The notes under the pieces: model-generated
Told to the model about the DNA's origin: nothing
Databases searched by the model: none
The model's input: the letters and a program-made list of their open reading frames with translations, nothing else
Position numbers and translations under genes: made by a program
IMG/VR virus record: IMGVR_UViG_3300010885_040388
Location: 1 to 50,614 of that record
Reading direction: 5' to 3' (one strand)
DNA from: a virus
Length of the DNA: 50,614 nt
Shown here: one piece after another, positions 35,019-40,903 of the stretch
Position numbering within the stretch: the stretch's first letter is position 1
Layout of the letters: the number at the start of each line of letters is the position of its first letter

Positions 35019-35302
35019 TGGCAGTTAAAAAAGTAGTAGAGGCTCCTAAAAAAGAGCACCCACAAAAAGCAATAACCAATATTTTAATGAGAATTATAGC
35101 AGTCTTCGCCGCTTCTGGCTTATCAGTACTTGGTGCTGGAGCAGTAGTAGGAATTGACACTATTCAGGCAGTGATGCTTGCAGGGCTACTTGGCGTAGCC
35201 ACTGTTATTGAAAGGTTGGCAAGAGCTTTTTTGGACGATGGAAAACTCACATTGGCAGAAATCAATGATGCGTTTAAAACGGTAGACAAAAAGGCTAATT
35301 AG
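35018..35302 (+). CDS. Holin-like two-helix membrane protein (94 aa)
   Basis: Basic N-terminus (VKKVVEAPKKEHPQKA), two transmembrane helices (IIAVFAASGLSVLGAGAVVG and AVMLAGLLGVATVIERLA), and a charged C-terminus. Size and layout fit phage holins, which perforate the membrane to release endolysin, but the endolysin lies 2.5 kb away and a second candidate pair is at 45068-45518. Confidence 0.55.
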   Translation: MAVKKVVEAPKKEHPQKAITNILMRIIAVFAASGLSVLGAGAVVGIDTIQAVMLAGLLGVATVIERLARAFLDDGKLTLAEINDAFKTVDKKAN

Positions 35303-35317
35303 TCATTATCTAGCCTT
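35291..35317 (+). other. Inverted repeat upstream of HslV-like promoter
   Basis: Perfect 7-base arms AAGGCTA/TAGCCTT around a 13-base loop that contains the holin-like stop codon. No T run follows, so a weak terminator or a protein-binding site. Confidence 0.4.
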
Positions 35318-35319
35318 AC

Positions 35320-35349
35320 TTGACACCCCTTCCTAGCCAATGGTATACT
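35320..35349 (+). promoter_or_regulatory. Strong promoter with palindromic -10
   Basis: TTGACA (35320-35325), 18-base spacer, TATACT (35344-35349), extended TGG. The -10 is half of the perfect palindrome TATACTTAAGTATA (35344-35357), which would let a dimeric protein cover the start region. It drives the HslV-like gene. Confidence 0.75.
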
Positions 35350-35379
35350 TAAGTATATCGGTTTGGAAGGGGTTTCTGC

Positions 35380-35904
35380 ATGACCTGTATTGTTGTGTTA
35401 AAGCATGAAGATAAAATCTACATGGCTGGAGATCGTGGTGCCTCAGATGATGGAACTATATTAGCACTTGATGCTCCAAAGGTTTGGAAGATAGGCCCTT
35501 ATCTCATTGGGTATGCTGGATCAATGGACGGAGAAAGAATCCGTTATAACTTTAAACCAACACCCCCAAACATTAAAGATACTGATAAGTTTATGCAGAC
35601 TAGGTTTATCAAAGAGCTTCGTGAATTTTATAATGAGTTCTGGGTTGATACATCTAAAGATGGAGACCTTGGTTTAATTATTGCTATTCGTGGTGAGATA
35701 TATGAGCATAGTTCTGCTGATATGTCTTTATCTAAGTATACCCTGCCATATTTGTCTATGGGTTCTGGAGCTGAGTATGCTTATGGAGTTTTGTATGCAA
35801 CAGATAAGCAAAAGAATGCAAGAAACCGTGTAGTATCTGCGGTATCTGCAGCAATTAGATTTAGCCCATCCTGCATGGGTCCAGTAGATGTGGTTAGTTT
35901 ATAA
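35380..35904 (+). CDS. HslV/proteasome beta-like Ntn hydrolase
   Basis: 174 residues. After Met removal the protein starts TCIVVL, and the three residues of the threonine peptidase site fall at family numbering: T1, D17 (MAGDRG) and K33 (APKVWKI). Also seen are the family glycine strand IGYAGSMDGE and the SMGSGAEYAYG loop equivalent to the GSG segment. HslV and proteasome beta subunits use the free N-terminal threonine to cut peptides inside a ring. The size equals bacterial HslV (about 175). No HslU or other AAA+ partner is in the window, so it may use a host unfoldase, act alone or have another amide substrate. GGAAGGGG ribosome site. It couples to an oxygenase gene (TAATG). Confidence 0.75.
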   Translation: MTCIVVLKHEDKIYMAGDRGASDDGTILALDAPKVWKIGPYLIGYAGSMDGERIRYNFKPTPPNIKDTDKFMQTRFIKELREFYNEFWVDTSKDGDLGLIIAIRGEIYEHSSADMSLSKYTLPYLSMGSGAEYAYGVLYATDKQKNARNRVVSAVSAAIRFSPSCMGPVDVVSL

Positions 35905-36494
35905 TGATAAGTTTAGAGCTTCTTGATCAATGTGGATTTATAGATGTTGAAAAACTTGAGGATAACATATTTTATATTCCAAATTTTTTATCTAAGGATG
36001 AGTTAGAGATATTTACTAACATTATAGATAAGACTTCAGAAGAAGACTGGACAAAGTTAAACAACTTTCAATCTTTAGACTGGAATAACAAGTTTTATGA
36101 CTACAACAATGAACACATAGCAGCTATGGCTAGAGATAAATTTAATAAACTTTTATTTCTTATACCAGGTTCTATAATTCATGGCCTAGGTAGAATTCTT
36201 AGACAGCGCCCTGAAGATAATATGAATGCTCATATAGATGAAACATATGATGCTTTTAATAATTTAAATAAAGATTACGCAACTGTTATTTATTTAAATG
36301 ATGATTATGAAGGTGGAGAACTGTCATTTGTAAACCTTAATATAAAAATTAAACCATCTTCTGGCTCACTAATGATATTTAAAACTGGAGAAAAATATCT
36401 TCATGAAGTAAAAACTGTAAGTGGAGATAAGGTTCGTTATTGTTTACCTACATGGATACTTTCTATACCAGTTGACAAAGAATTAATTGTTTAG
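35904..36494 (+). CDS. 2-oxoglutarate/Fe(II) oxygenase (prolyl 4-hydroxylase-like)
   Basis: 196 residues. The double-stranded beta-helix core carries the iron triad H110-x-D112 (AHIDE) and H167 (YLHEVK), with R178 (KVRY) for 2-oxoglutarate. The family stretch YLNDDYEGGELSF lies between. It hydroxylates an unknown protein, sugar or nucleotide. It starts inside the HslV-like stop (TAATG). A second oxygenase of the same type is at 38668. Confidence 0.82.
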   Translation: MISLELLDQCGFIDVEKLEDNIFYIPNFLSKDELEIFTNIIDKTSEEDWTKLNNFQSLDWNNKFYDYNNEHIAAMARDKFNKLLFLIPGSIIHGLGRILRQRPEDNMNAHIDETYDAFNNLNKDYATVIYLNDDYEGGELSFVNLNIKIKPSSGSLMIFKTGEKYLHEVKTVSGDKVRYCLPTWILSIPVDKELIV

Positions 36495-36500
36495 TATACT
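36472..36500 (+). promoter_or_regulatory. Consensus promoter giving a leaderless transcript
   Basis: TTGACA (36472-36477), exact 17-base spacer, TATACT (36495-36500). The ATG at 36507 is 7 bases past the -10, where transcription should start. There is no ribosome site. Confidence 0.75.
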
Positions 36501-36506
36501 TTATAT

Positions 36507-36728
36507 ATGAGCGATGAATTTGATGAAATTTTAAAGGACATTCAAAACAAAGAATCAGACTTTAATGAGTTTGATATCTGGATTGAAAATGGAATTGATA
36601 GGGGATGGATAACAGAACCATTCTGCAATACCCATGATGGAGATTCCTACATGACTGAAGAAGAAATGAAAGAATGGGAAGAAGGCGGAGATCCCTGCCA
36701 AGTAGTGTTTAAAATAAAAGAATCATAG
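36507..36728 (+). CDS. Acidic hypothetical protein (73 aa), leaderless
   Basis: Very acidic (DEFDEILKDIQNKESDFNEF, EEEMKEWEEGGDP). The start codon coincides with the predicted transcription start. Found just before the tRNA pair. Small acidic phage proteins can be inhibitors or DNA mimics, but nothing specific is visible. Confidence 0.65.
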   Translation: MSDEFDEILKDIQNKESDFNEFDIWIENGIDRGWITEPFCNTHDGDSYMTEEEMKEWEEGGDPCQVVFKIKES

Positions 36729-36738
36729 TAAGAGGTTT

Positions 36739-36811
36739 TGGTCTGTAGCTCAGCTGGCAGAGCGGGGCACTGTTAATGCCCATGTCGCAAGTTCAAATCT
36801 TGCCAGACCAG
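36739..36811 (+). tRNA. tRNA-Asn (GTT)
   Basis: Full cloverleaf: acceptor TGGTCTG/CAGACCA (7 pairs), D stem GCTC/GAGC with GG in the loop, anticodon stem GGGCA/TGCCC with loop CTGTTAA (anticodon GTT at 36772-36774), T stem GCAAG/CTTGC with loop TTCAAAT, and G73 as in bacterial tRNA-Asn. CCA is not encoded. Confidence 0.95.
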
Positions 36812-36815
36812 CAGT

Positions 36816-36889
36816 GCGGATATTGCATAGTGATAGTGCGTAACCTTGCCAAGGTTAATGTGCGGGTTTGATTCCCGCTATTCGCTCCA
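36816..36889 (+). tRNA. tRNA-Gly (GCC) with altered elbow
   Basis: Acceptor GCGGATA/TATTCGC (one G-U), D stem GCAT/GTGC, anticodon stem TAACC/GGTTA with loop TTGCCAA (anticodon GCC at 36848-36850), T stem GCGGG/CCCGC, U73 and encoded CCA. The D loop AGTGATA lacks the G18-G19 pair and the T loop is TTTGATT, with U at 56. It lies 4 bases after tRNA-Asn. Confidence 0.88.
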
Positions 36890-36894
36890 AAGTT

Positions 36895-36903
36895 TGGTAT
36901 AAT
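36895..36903 (+). promoter_or_regulatory. Extended -10 promoter for hsp20
   Basis: TGGTATAAT 5 bases after tRNA-Gly. Expected start near 36910, at the foot of a hairpin. Confidence 0.55.
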
Positions 36904-36908
36904 AGTAT

Positions 36909-36929
36909 TGTACTGCCTACGGGGGTACA
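36909..36929 (+). promoter_or_regulatory. 5' leader hairpin with UACG loop
   Basis: TGTAC..CC / GG..GTACA stem closed by C(TACG)G, a UNCG-type tetraloop, with a one-base bulge. It would form at the very 5' end of the hsp20 mRNA, 21 bases or more before the ribosome site. Confidence 0.5.
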
Positions 36930-36958
36930 TTAACTTATTCGCTTGAAAGGGGAATAAA

Positions 36959-37372
36959 ATGGTAACAACAATGATGGATCTATTCAATGATCCTTTTTTT
37001 ATTGGATTCAATAGGGATCTAGGTCGCTTAAATAGCGCACACAAAACAAACTCGCAATCATATCCTCCATATGATCTTCTTAAACTAGATGAAGATACAT
37101 ATAGAATTACCCTTGCAATTGCAGGGTTTTCAAAAGAAGATATTGATGTCTCAGTAGATAATGGAACACTTATTATTAAGGGTGAGATTACAGATGTAAC
37201 TGATGCTGAGGTAGTTCACAAGGGCATTGCAAGCCGTAAATTTGTAAGATCGTTTGCTCTTGGTGAATACATGGAAGTGACTGGAGCTGAACTTAAGGAC
37301 GGTATGTTAAATATAAATATTGATCGCATTGTCCCTGAAGAAAAAAAGCCTAAGTCAATTAAAATCAAGTAG
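36959..37372 (+). CDS. Hsp20 / IbpA-type small heat shock protein
   Basis: 137 residues. N-terminal region with Phe/Leu (LFNDPFFIGFNRDLGRL), alpha-crystallin domain (YRITLAIAGFSKEDIDVSV, AELKDGMLNINI) and a C-terminal IxI motif (KSIKIK) used for oligomer assembly. It holds unfolding proteins without ATP. Small heat shock proteins are known in several phage groups and may protect virion assembly. Ribosome site AAAGGGG. Confidence 0.9.
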   Translation: MVTTMMDLFNDPFFIGFNRDLGRLNSAHKTNSQSYPPYDLLKLDEDTYRITLAIAGFSKEDIDVSVDNGTLIIKGEITDVTDAEVVHKGIASRKFVRSFALGEYMEVTGAELKDGMLNINIDRIVPEEKKPKSIKIK

Positions 37373-37383
37373 TACAATATAAA

Positions 37384-37469
37384 TGTCCCCACACAGGACC
37401 TTAGAGATGGTTTAGTTACCCATTTATATGACCGTGGCTATTGTGCCTGGAATACCTGTGTGGGGCACA
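37384..37469 (+). ncRNA. Candidate structured RNA (three-way junction)
   Basis: The ends TGTCCCCACACAGG and CCTGTGTGGGGCACA pair as 11 uninterrupted pairs plus 3 more after a bulged C. Inside, ATGGT/ACCCAT (one bulge) and CCGTGGC/GCCTGG (one bulge, one G-U) make two further hairpins, so the whole closes as a three-way junction. It fills the gap between hsp20 and the HNH gene. There is no T run, so it is not a simple terminator, and no tRNA arms are found. Folding was by eye. Confidence 0.55.
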
Positions 37470-37480
37470 ACATTTAGGTG

Positions 37481-37486
37481 TATAAT
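37481..37486 (+). promoter_or_regulatory. -10 box before HNH gene
   Basis: TATAAT 9 bases before ATG 37496, no ribosome site: transcript would have a leader of about 2-4 bases. No -35. Confidence 0.45.
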
Positions 37487-37495
37487 TATAAAACC

Positions 37496-37771
37496 ATGTC
37501 AGAAAAAGAATTGGCAGTTTATAATAAACAGCAATTCAAACAGCGTCTGAAAGAAATTAAAGAGGCTAGTGGGTGTGTTGACTGTGGAGAATGTAATCAT
37601 ATAGTTTTAGATTTTGATCATCTAAAAGATAAAAAATATAATATATCTAGAATGATTCACAATGGATTTTCTTGGGCAGCCATCAAAAAAGAAATATCAA
37701 AATGTGAAGTAGTCTGTGCTAATTGTCATAGAATAAGAACTCACAATCGTTTGACGGATAAGGCTTCATAG
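37496..37771 (+). CDS. HNH endonuclease (small, zinc-type)
   Basis: 91 residues from ATG 37496 (a GTG at 37478 lies across the -10 box and is rejected). Zinc knuckles CVDCGECN and CANCH frame the HNH core DFDHLKDKKYNISRM with the terminal HRIRTHNR. Such small phage HNH enzymes are either free-standing homing nucleases or help packaging. It is far from terL, so homing is more likely. It lies directly after the candidate structured RNA. Confidence 0.8.
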   Translation: MSEKELAVYNKQQFKQRLKEIKEASGCVDCGECNHIVLDFDHLKDKKYNISRMIHNGFSWAAIKKEISKCEVVCANCHRIRTHNRLTDKAS

Positions 37772-37780
37772 TGATATAAT
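37751..37780 (+). promoter_or_regulatory. Promoter of endolysin gene
   Basis: TTGACG (37751-37756), 18-base spacer, TATAAT (37775-37780) with extended TGA; overlaps the end of the HNH gene. AGGAGG ribosome site follows. Confidence 0.75.
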
Positions 37781-37808
37781 AGAATGTAATAACTAACAGG
37801 AGGAAAAA

Positions 37809-38468
37809 ATGTCAGTAAAGGGTAGCTTAGAGGCAATTGTTAATATTGCAAAAGCAGAAGTTGGAACCATTGAAGGTCCTAAAGATAACGAAACAAAATA
37901 TGGAAAGTGGACGGGAATGAATTTTCAACCATGGTGCCAGTCATTTGTTTCTTGGTGTGCATTTACATCAGGCATGAACCCAAACAAGTATCCAAAGTCT
38001 GCTTCAACTATAGCAGCATCGGACTGGTTTAAGAAGAATGATCGCTGGGCAGATGCTCGTAATGATGAGCCCACTGCGGGAGACTGGATTTATTTTGATT
38101 TCCCAGAGGATGGTGTAAATCGTATTTCACATGTTGGCATTTGCATTAAGAACAACGGCGATGGAACAATTCAAGTTATTGAAGGAAACACTTCAGGAAC
38201 TGCAAAGGGAGACCAGCGCAATGGTGGCATGTGTGTAGAGAAGACTCGTGCATACGTAAAGAACAACAAGAAGAAGTTAATTAATGGAGTAGTTGGTTGG
38301 GGCCGTCCAGTTTATACTGGCGAGGAAAGCGTTCCACTACTAAATAAGTTGGCATCACCAGTTGCAAACGCACCTGCTGTTAAGCCAGCAGCAAAGAATG
38401 CAGTAGCAAAGAATGCAGCAGCAAAGAAATCATCTGGTGGTGGCAAGGGATCTAAGGTGGCACTATAA
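37809..38468 (+). CDS. CHAP-domain endolysin
   Basis: 219 residues. Residues about 5-155 form a CHAP amidase/peptidase domain with catalytic C43 (FQPWCQSFVSWC), H108 (ISHVGI) and E125-x-N127 (VIEGNTS). It cuts peptidoglycan peptides at lysis. The C-terminus is Lys/Ala-rich (AAKNAVAKNAAAKKSSGG) and may bind acidic wall polymers. No signal peptide, so it needs a holin. Strong promoter and AGGAGG site suggest high expression. Confidence 0.85.
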   Translation: MSVKGSLEAIVNIAKAEVGTIEGPKDNETKYGKWTGMNFQPWCQSFVSWCAFTSGMNPNKYPKSASTIAASDWFKKNDRWADARNDEPTAGDWIYFDFPEDGVNRISHVGICIKNNGDGTIQVIEGNTSGTAKGDQRNGGMCVEKTRAYVKNNKKKLINGVVGWGRPVYTGEESVPLLNKLASPVANAPAVKPAAKNAVAKNAAAKKSSGGGKGSKVAL

Positions 38469-38668
38469 TGGACTCAACCAAAAGGACCCTACTTAAAACA
38501 TTAAGCTGGGAAACATTTCACTTGGTTGGTGTTGCTGGTGTAATCTATCTGTTTACTGGTGAATGGGAGTATGCAAGCCTTGGCGCTCTTATTTACATTG
38601 GATGGGAAGCGCTTGGCTATTTCTTGCATGAAAGAGTATGGGCTAAATTTGGGAAAAAAATAAAGTAA
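38468..38668 (+). CDS. DUF2061-like membrane protein (66 aa)
   Basis: Starts in TAATG overlap with the endolysin. KTLSWETFHLVGVAGVIYLF, a second helix (LGALIYIGWEALGYF) and the ending LHERVWAKFG match DUF2061, a small membrane family of unknown role. Coupling to the endolysin makes a lysis accessory role possible. Confidence 0.75.
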   Translation: MDSTKRTLLKTLSWETFHLVGVAGVIYLFTGEWEYASLGALIYIGWEALGYFLHERVWAKFGKKIK

Positions 38669-39288
38669 TGTATATAAACTCATTTCCAATAAATCCGACA
38701 TACGTTGTTGGAGGGGCTATAGCTGTTTATGAGGGTGTCTGGACGGATCACGAAAAAACAATTAGTGAAGTTTTAGAGCTTACTTCTGACATTGATTCAA
38801 ATGTTAGATTTATTCCATCACAGACAAATGGAGATATGCAGTCTGGAAGCGGTACTGTTCAGTCAATTAGGACAAGTTCTGGGTTATATATAACAAAGGC
38901 TGCAAGATCTAATGAAGTATTTAGACAAATAAACAATAGATCCTATGAGTTAATATCTTCAGCAGTGCATAACTATAAAGGTATGTTCAAAATAGAGGCA
39001 GACATTAAAGACGTTGAGCCTTACAGTCTTTTAAAATATTCTAGCGGAGAAGAGTATAAGTATCACTATGACGGAGATACTGAAAGCAAGAGAAGTATTT
39101 CTGTTTTAATATATTTAAATGATGACTATACTGGTGGTGAAATTGAGTTCCCTAACTTTAAGATAAAAATTAAACCTAAAGCTGGAACACTAATGCTTTT
39201 CCCATCAAACTATGCATATGGACATATTGCTCATCCAGTAGAATCTGGAACCAAATATGCCATAGTTACATTTCTCCAGGATAGGTAA
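38668..39288 (+). CDS. Second 2-oxoglutarate/Fe(II) oxygenase (prolyl 4-hydroxylase-like)
   Basis: 206 residues. Iron ligands H133-x-D135 (YHYDGD) and H189 (IAHPVESG), with K196 (TKYAIV) in place of the usual Arg/Lys for 2-oxoglutarate. The core YLNDDYTGGEIEFP is nearly the same as in the 35904 gene, but the N-terminal halves differ, so they likely act on different substrates. Coupled by TAATG to the DUF2061 gene. Confidence 0.82.
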   Translation: MYINSFPINPTYVVGGAIAVYEGVWTDHEKTISEVLELTSDIDSNVRFIPSQTNGDMQSGSGTVQSIRTSSGLYITKAARSNEVFRQINNRSYELISSAVHNYKGMFKIEADIKDVEPYSLLKYSSGEEYKYHYDGDTESKRSISVLIYLNDDYTGGEIEFPNFKIKIKPKAGTLMLFPSNYAYGHIAHPVESGTKYAIVTFLQDR

Positions 39289-39292
39289 AATA

Positions 39293-39478
39293 ATGGCTCT
39301 ATATGAATACGACTGTATGCCCTGTGGTGTTAGATTTGTTAAAGAAAGATCAATTAATGATTCTGACCCAGGGTATGTTTGTGAAACTTGCAACCATAGA
39401 CTGGTTCGTGTATACTCTAATGTAGGTGCAGTTTTTAACGGCAGTGGATTTTATTCCACAGATAATAGAAAGAAGTAG
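39293..39478 (+). CDS. FmdB-type zinc ribbon protein
   Basis: 61 residues: MALYEYDCMPCGVRF, a second CETC knuckle, and the typical ending NGSGFYSTDN of FmdB-family small regulators. Function in phages unknown; the fold is a zinc ribbon. Confidence 0.8.
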   Translation: MALYEYDCMPCGVRFVKERSINDSDPGYVCETCNHRLVRVYSNVGAVFNGSGFYSTDNRKK

Positions 39479-39485
39479 GTATAAT

Positions 39486-39740
39486 ATGAGTACTATGATT
39501 GATACCCCTGTAGAAACTAAAGAGTGGGTTCTTAAAGCAACAGATAGATGTGACTCATGTGCAGCAGAAGCTCTAGTCAAGGTTTCTGGGATAAATGGAG
39601 ACCTACTCTTCTGTGGGCACCATTACAATAAGATTATGGATAACCCAGAAGGATACAAGAAAATGATGTCTTTTATGATTAGCATAGTTGATGAACGTGA
39701 TAAGTTAATTGAAAATAAAGCAAAGGGGAAAGATTACTAA
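39486..39740 (+). CDS. DUF7455-like zinc protein (84 aa)
   Basis: ATG at 39486 directly follows TATAAT (39480-39485). ATDRCDSCAAEALVKV and LLFCGHHYNK match my memory of DUF7455, a small zinc family common in actinobacteria and their phages. A second ATG at 39495 would fit transcription from that -10 box. It ends with TAATG into the next gene. Confidence 0.7.
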   Translation: MSTMIDTPVETKEWVLKATDRCDSCAAEALVKVSGINGDLLFCGHHYNKIMDNPEGYKKMMSFMISIVDERDKLIENKAKGKDY

Positions 39741-39880
39741 TGGGAAAACATCTAGACAAAATGCAAAGAGCATTAGCTCAAAGACAAGCAGGAACATATG
39801 CCAATGGTCAGAAGAAGCCTGGATCAATGAATATTAAGAAGACTGGCTATAGAGGACAAAGAGCAAAGGGATCAAAGTAA
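39740..39880 (+). CDS. Small basic protein (46 aa)
   Basis: ATG overlaps the previous stop (TAATG) and the stop abuts the nuclease ATG. The 46 residues are strongly basic (KKPGSMNIKKTGYRGQRAKG). Coupling on both sides argues that it is real. It may bind nucleic acid. Confidence 0.6.
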   Translation: MGKHLDKMQRALAQRQAGTYANGQKKPGSMNIKKTGYRGQRAKGSK

Positions 39881-40288
39881 ATGTATGAATATTACGTTAG
39901 AAAAGTAGAGAATGTTGTAGATGGAGATACCATTGATGTTCTTATTGATTTAGGGTTTGACATTCTATTTGCATCCCGTGTAAGACTGGCTGGTATTGAT
40001 ACCCCAGAATCTCGCACAAAAGATCTTGCTGAGAAAGCTCTTGGTCTTGAAGCCAAGGAGTACCTAAAGAAGTCTCTGAAGGATGCTAAGTCTGTTGTAA
40101 TTAAGACTGAGAAGATGGATTCATCTGAAAAGTATGGTCGCATTCTGGGCTGGGTATATATAAATGGAGACACAGTGTCCCTTAATGACATGATGATCAA
40201 CGATGGTTATGCATGGGGATACCTTGGAGATACTAAGGTTAAAGACTTTGGAGTGCTTGCAAAGGCTAGAAAGAAGTCTGGCAAGTGA
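39881..40288 (+). CDS. Staphylococcal-nuclease-like thermonuclease
   Basis: 135 residues with the SNase core: VDGDT (metal aspartates), RVRLAGIDTPE (R35, D40, E43) and KYGRILGWV (R87). It is a calcium-dependent nuclease that cuts DNA or RNA. No signal peptide, so it acts inside the cell, perhaps on host DNA to recycle nucleotides. It overlaps the thioredoxin start (GTGA). Confidence 0.85.
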   Translation: MYEYYVRKVENVVDGDTIDVLIDLGFDILFASRVRLAGIDTPESRTKDLAEKALGLEAKEYLKKSLKDAKSVVIKTEKMDSSEKYGRILGWVYINGDTVSLNDMMINDGYAWGYLGDTKVKDFGVLAKARKKSGK

Positions 40289-40536
40289 GACATGTCTTGT
40301 ATTTTACTGCTGACTGGTGCCAATCTTGTGAAAGAACAAGGCCCGTAGCGGACGAATTAAAGCGTGATGGATTAATTGATTTTATATATATTGATGCAGA
40401 CACGGAGTTAGAGCTTCTAGAACAGTTTGGAATTAAGTCTGTACCTACATATATTTTAATTGAAGATGGAATAGAAGTTAAAAGAATGAATGGTGCAAAA
40501 AATCGTGAAGATTTCTTGGACTTTGTAAATGTTTGA
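40285..40536 (+). CDS. Thioredoxin-like protein
   Basis: 83 residues, GTG start overlapping the nuclease stop. Active site W11-C12-Q-S-C15 and the cis-proline loop SVPTYI (P54). Somewhat shorter than cellular thioredoxin (about 105), lacking the first beta-alpha unit. It reduces disulfides, possibly for a reductase or for viral proteins. Confidence 0.82.
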   Translation: MRHVLYFTADWCQSCERTRPVADELKRDGLIDFIYIDADTELELLEQFGIKSVPTYILIEDGIEVKRMNGAKNREDFLDFVNV

Positions 40537-40873
40537 CGATGAAGAGATAAGCAAGGTAGTAGATAATCTTATACTTGAGGGCGGTATAGAATTTGCTGGT
40601 ATTGATCCAGAAACTGGAGAAATGCTATATTCTATTACATCAAAGATTAAAGACCTTATGCCAGACCTATATGATGAACACCTTAGCTTTGTTAATGATG
40701 AGCTAATGTCTCTTTGGCAAAAGGGTTTTGTAGATATAGACTTCTTCAGTGACGACCCACTAATAAATATAAATGATAAATATTACGATGAAGATGAGGT
40801 AGTAAAGCTGTCCAAAGAAGAAATATGGTCTTTGAGGGAGCTTAAGAGGGTTATAGATTCACAAGAACTCTGA
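40529..40873 (+). CDS. Acidic hypothetical protein (114 aa)
   Basis: ATG overlaps the thioredoxin stop by 8 bases. It is acidic throughout (DDEEISKVVDNLILEGG, DIDFFSDDPLININDKYYDE) with no motif recognised. The stop codon lies in the next gene's palindromic promoter. Unknown. Confidence 0.6.
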   Translation: MFDDEEISKVVDNLILEGGIEFAGIDPETGEMLYSITSKIKDLMPDLYDEHLSFVNDELMSLWQKGFVDIDFFSDDPLININDKYYDEDEVVKLSKEEIWSLRELKRVIDSQEL

Positions 40874-40885
40874 TATAATCAGAGT
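40867..40885 (+). promoter_or_regulatory. Palindromic -10 promoter/operator for 40904 gene
   Basis: ACTCTGATATAATCAGAGT is a perfect inverted repeat (8-base arms, 3-base centre) with the extended -10 TGATATAAT (40871-40879) in it. A GGGAGG ribosome site follows. A repressor dimer bound here would block RNA polymerase. Confidence 0.6.
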
Positions 40886-40903
40886 ATAACTGGGAGGTTA
40901 ATT

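Noticed and set aside
37384-37771. Group I intron around the HNH gene
   Set aside because: No split host gene and no intron core pairing were seen; flanking genes are complete.
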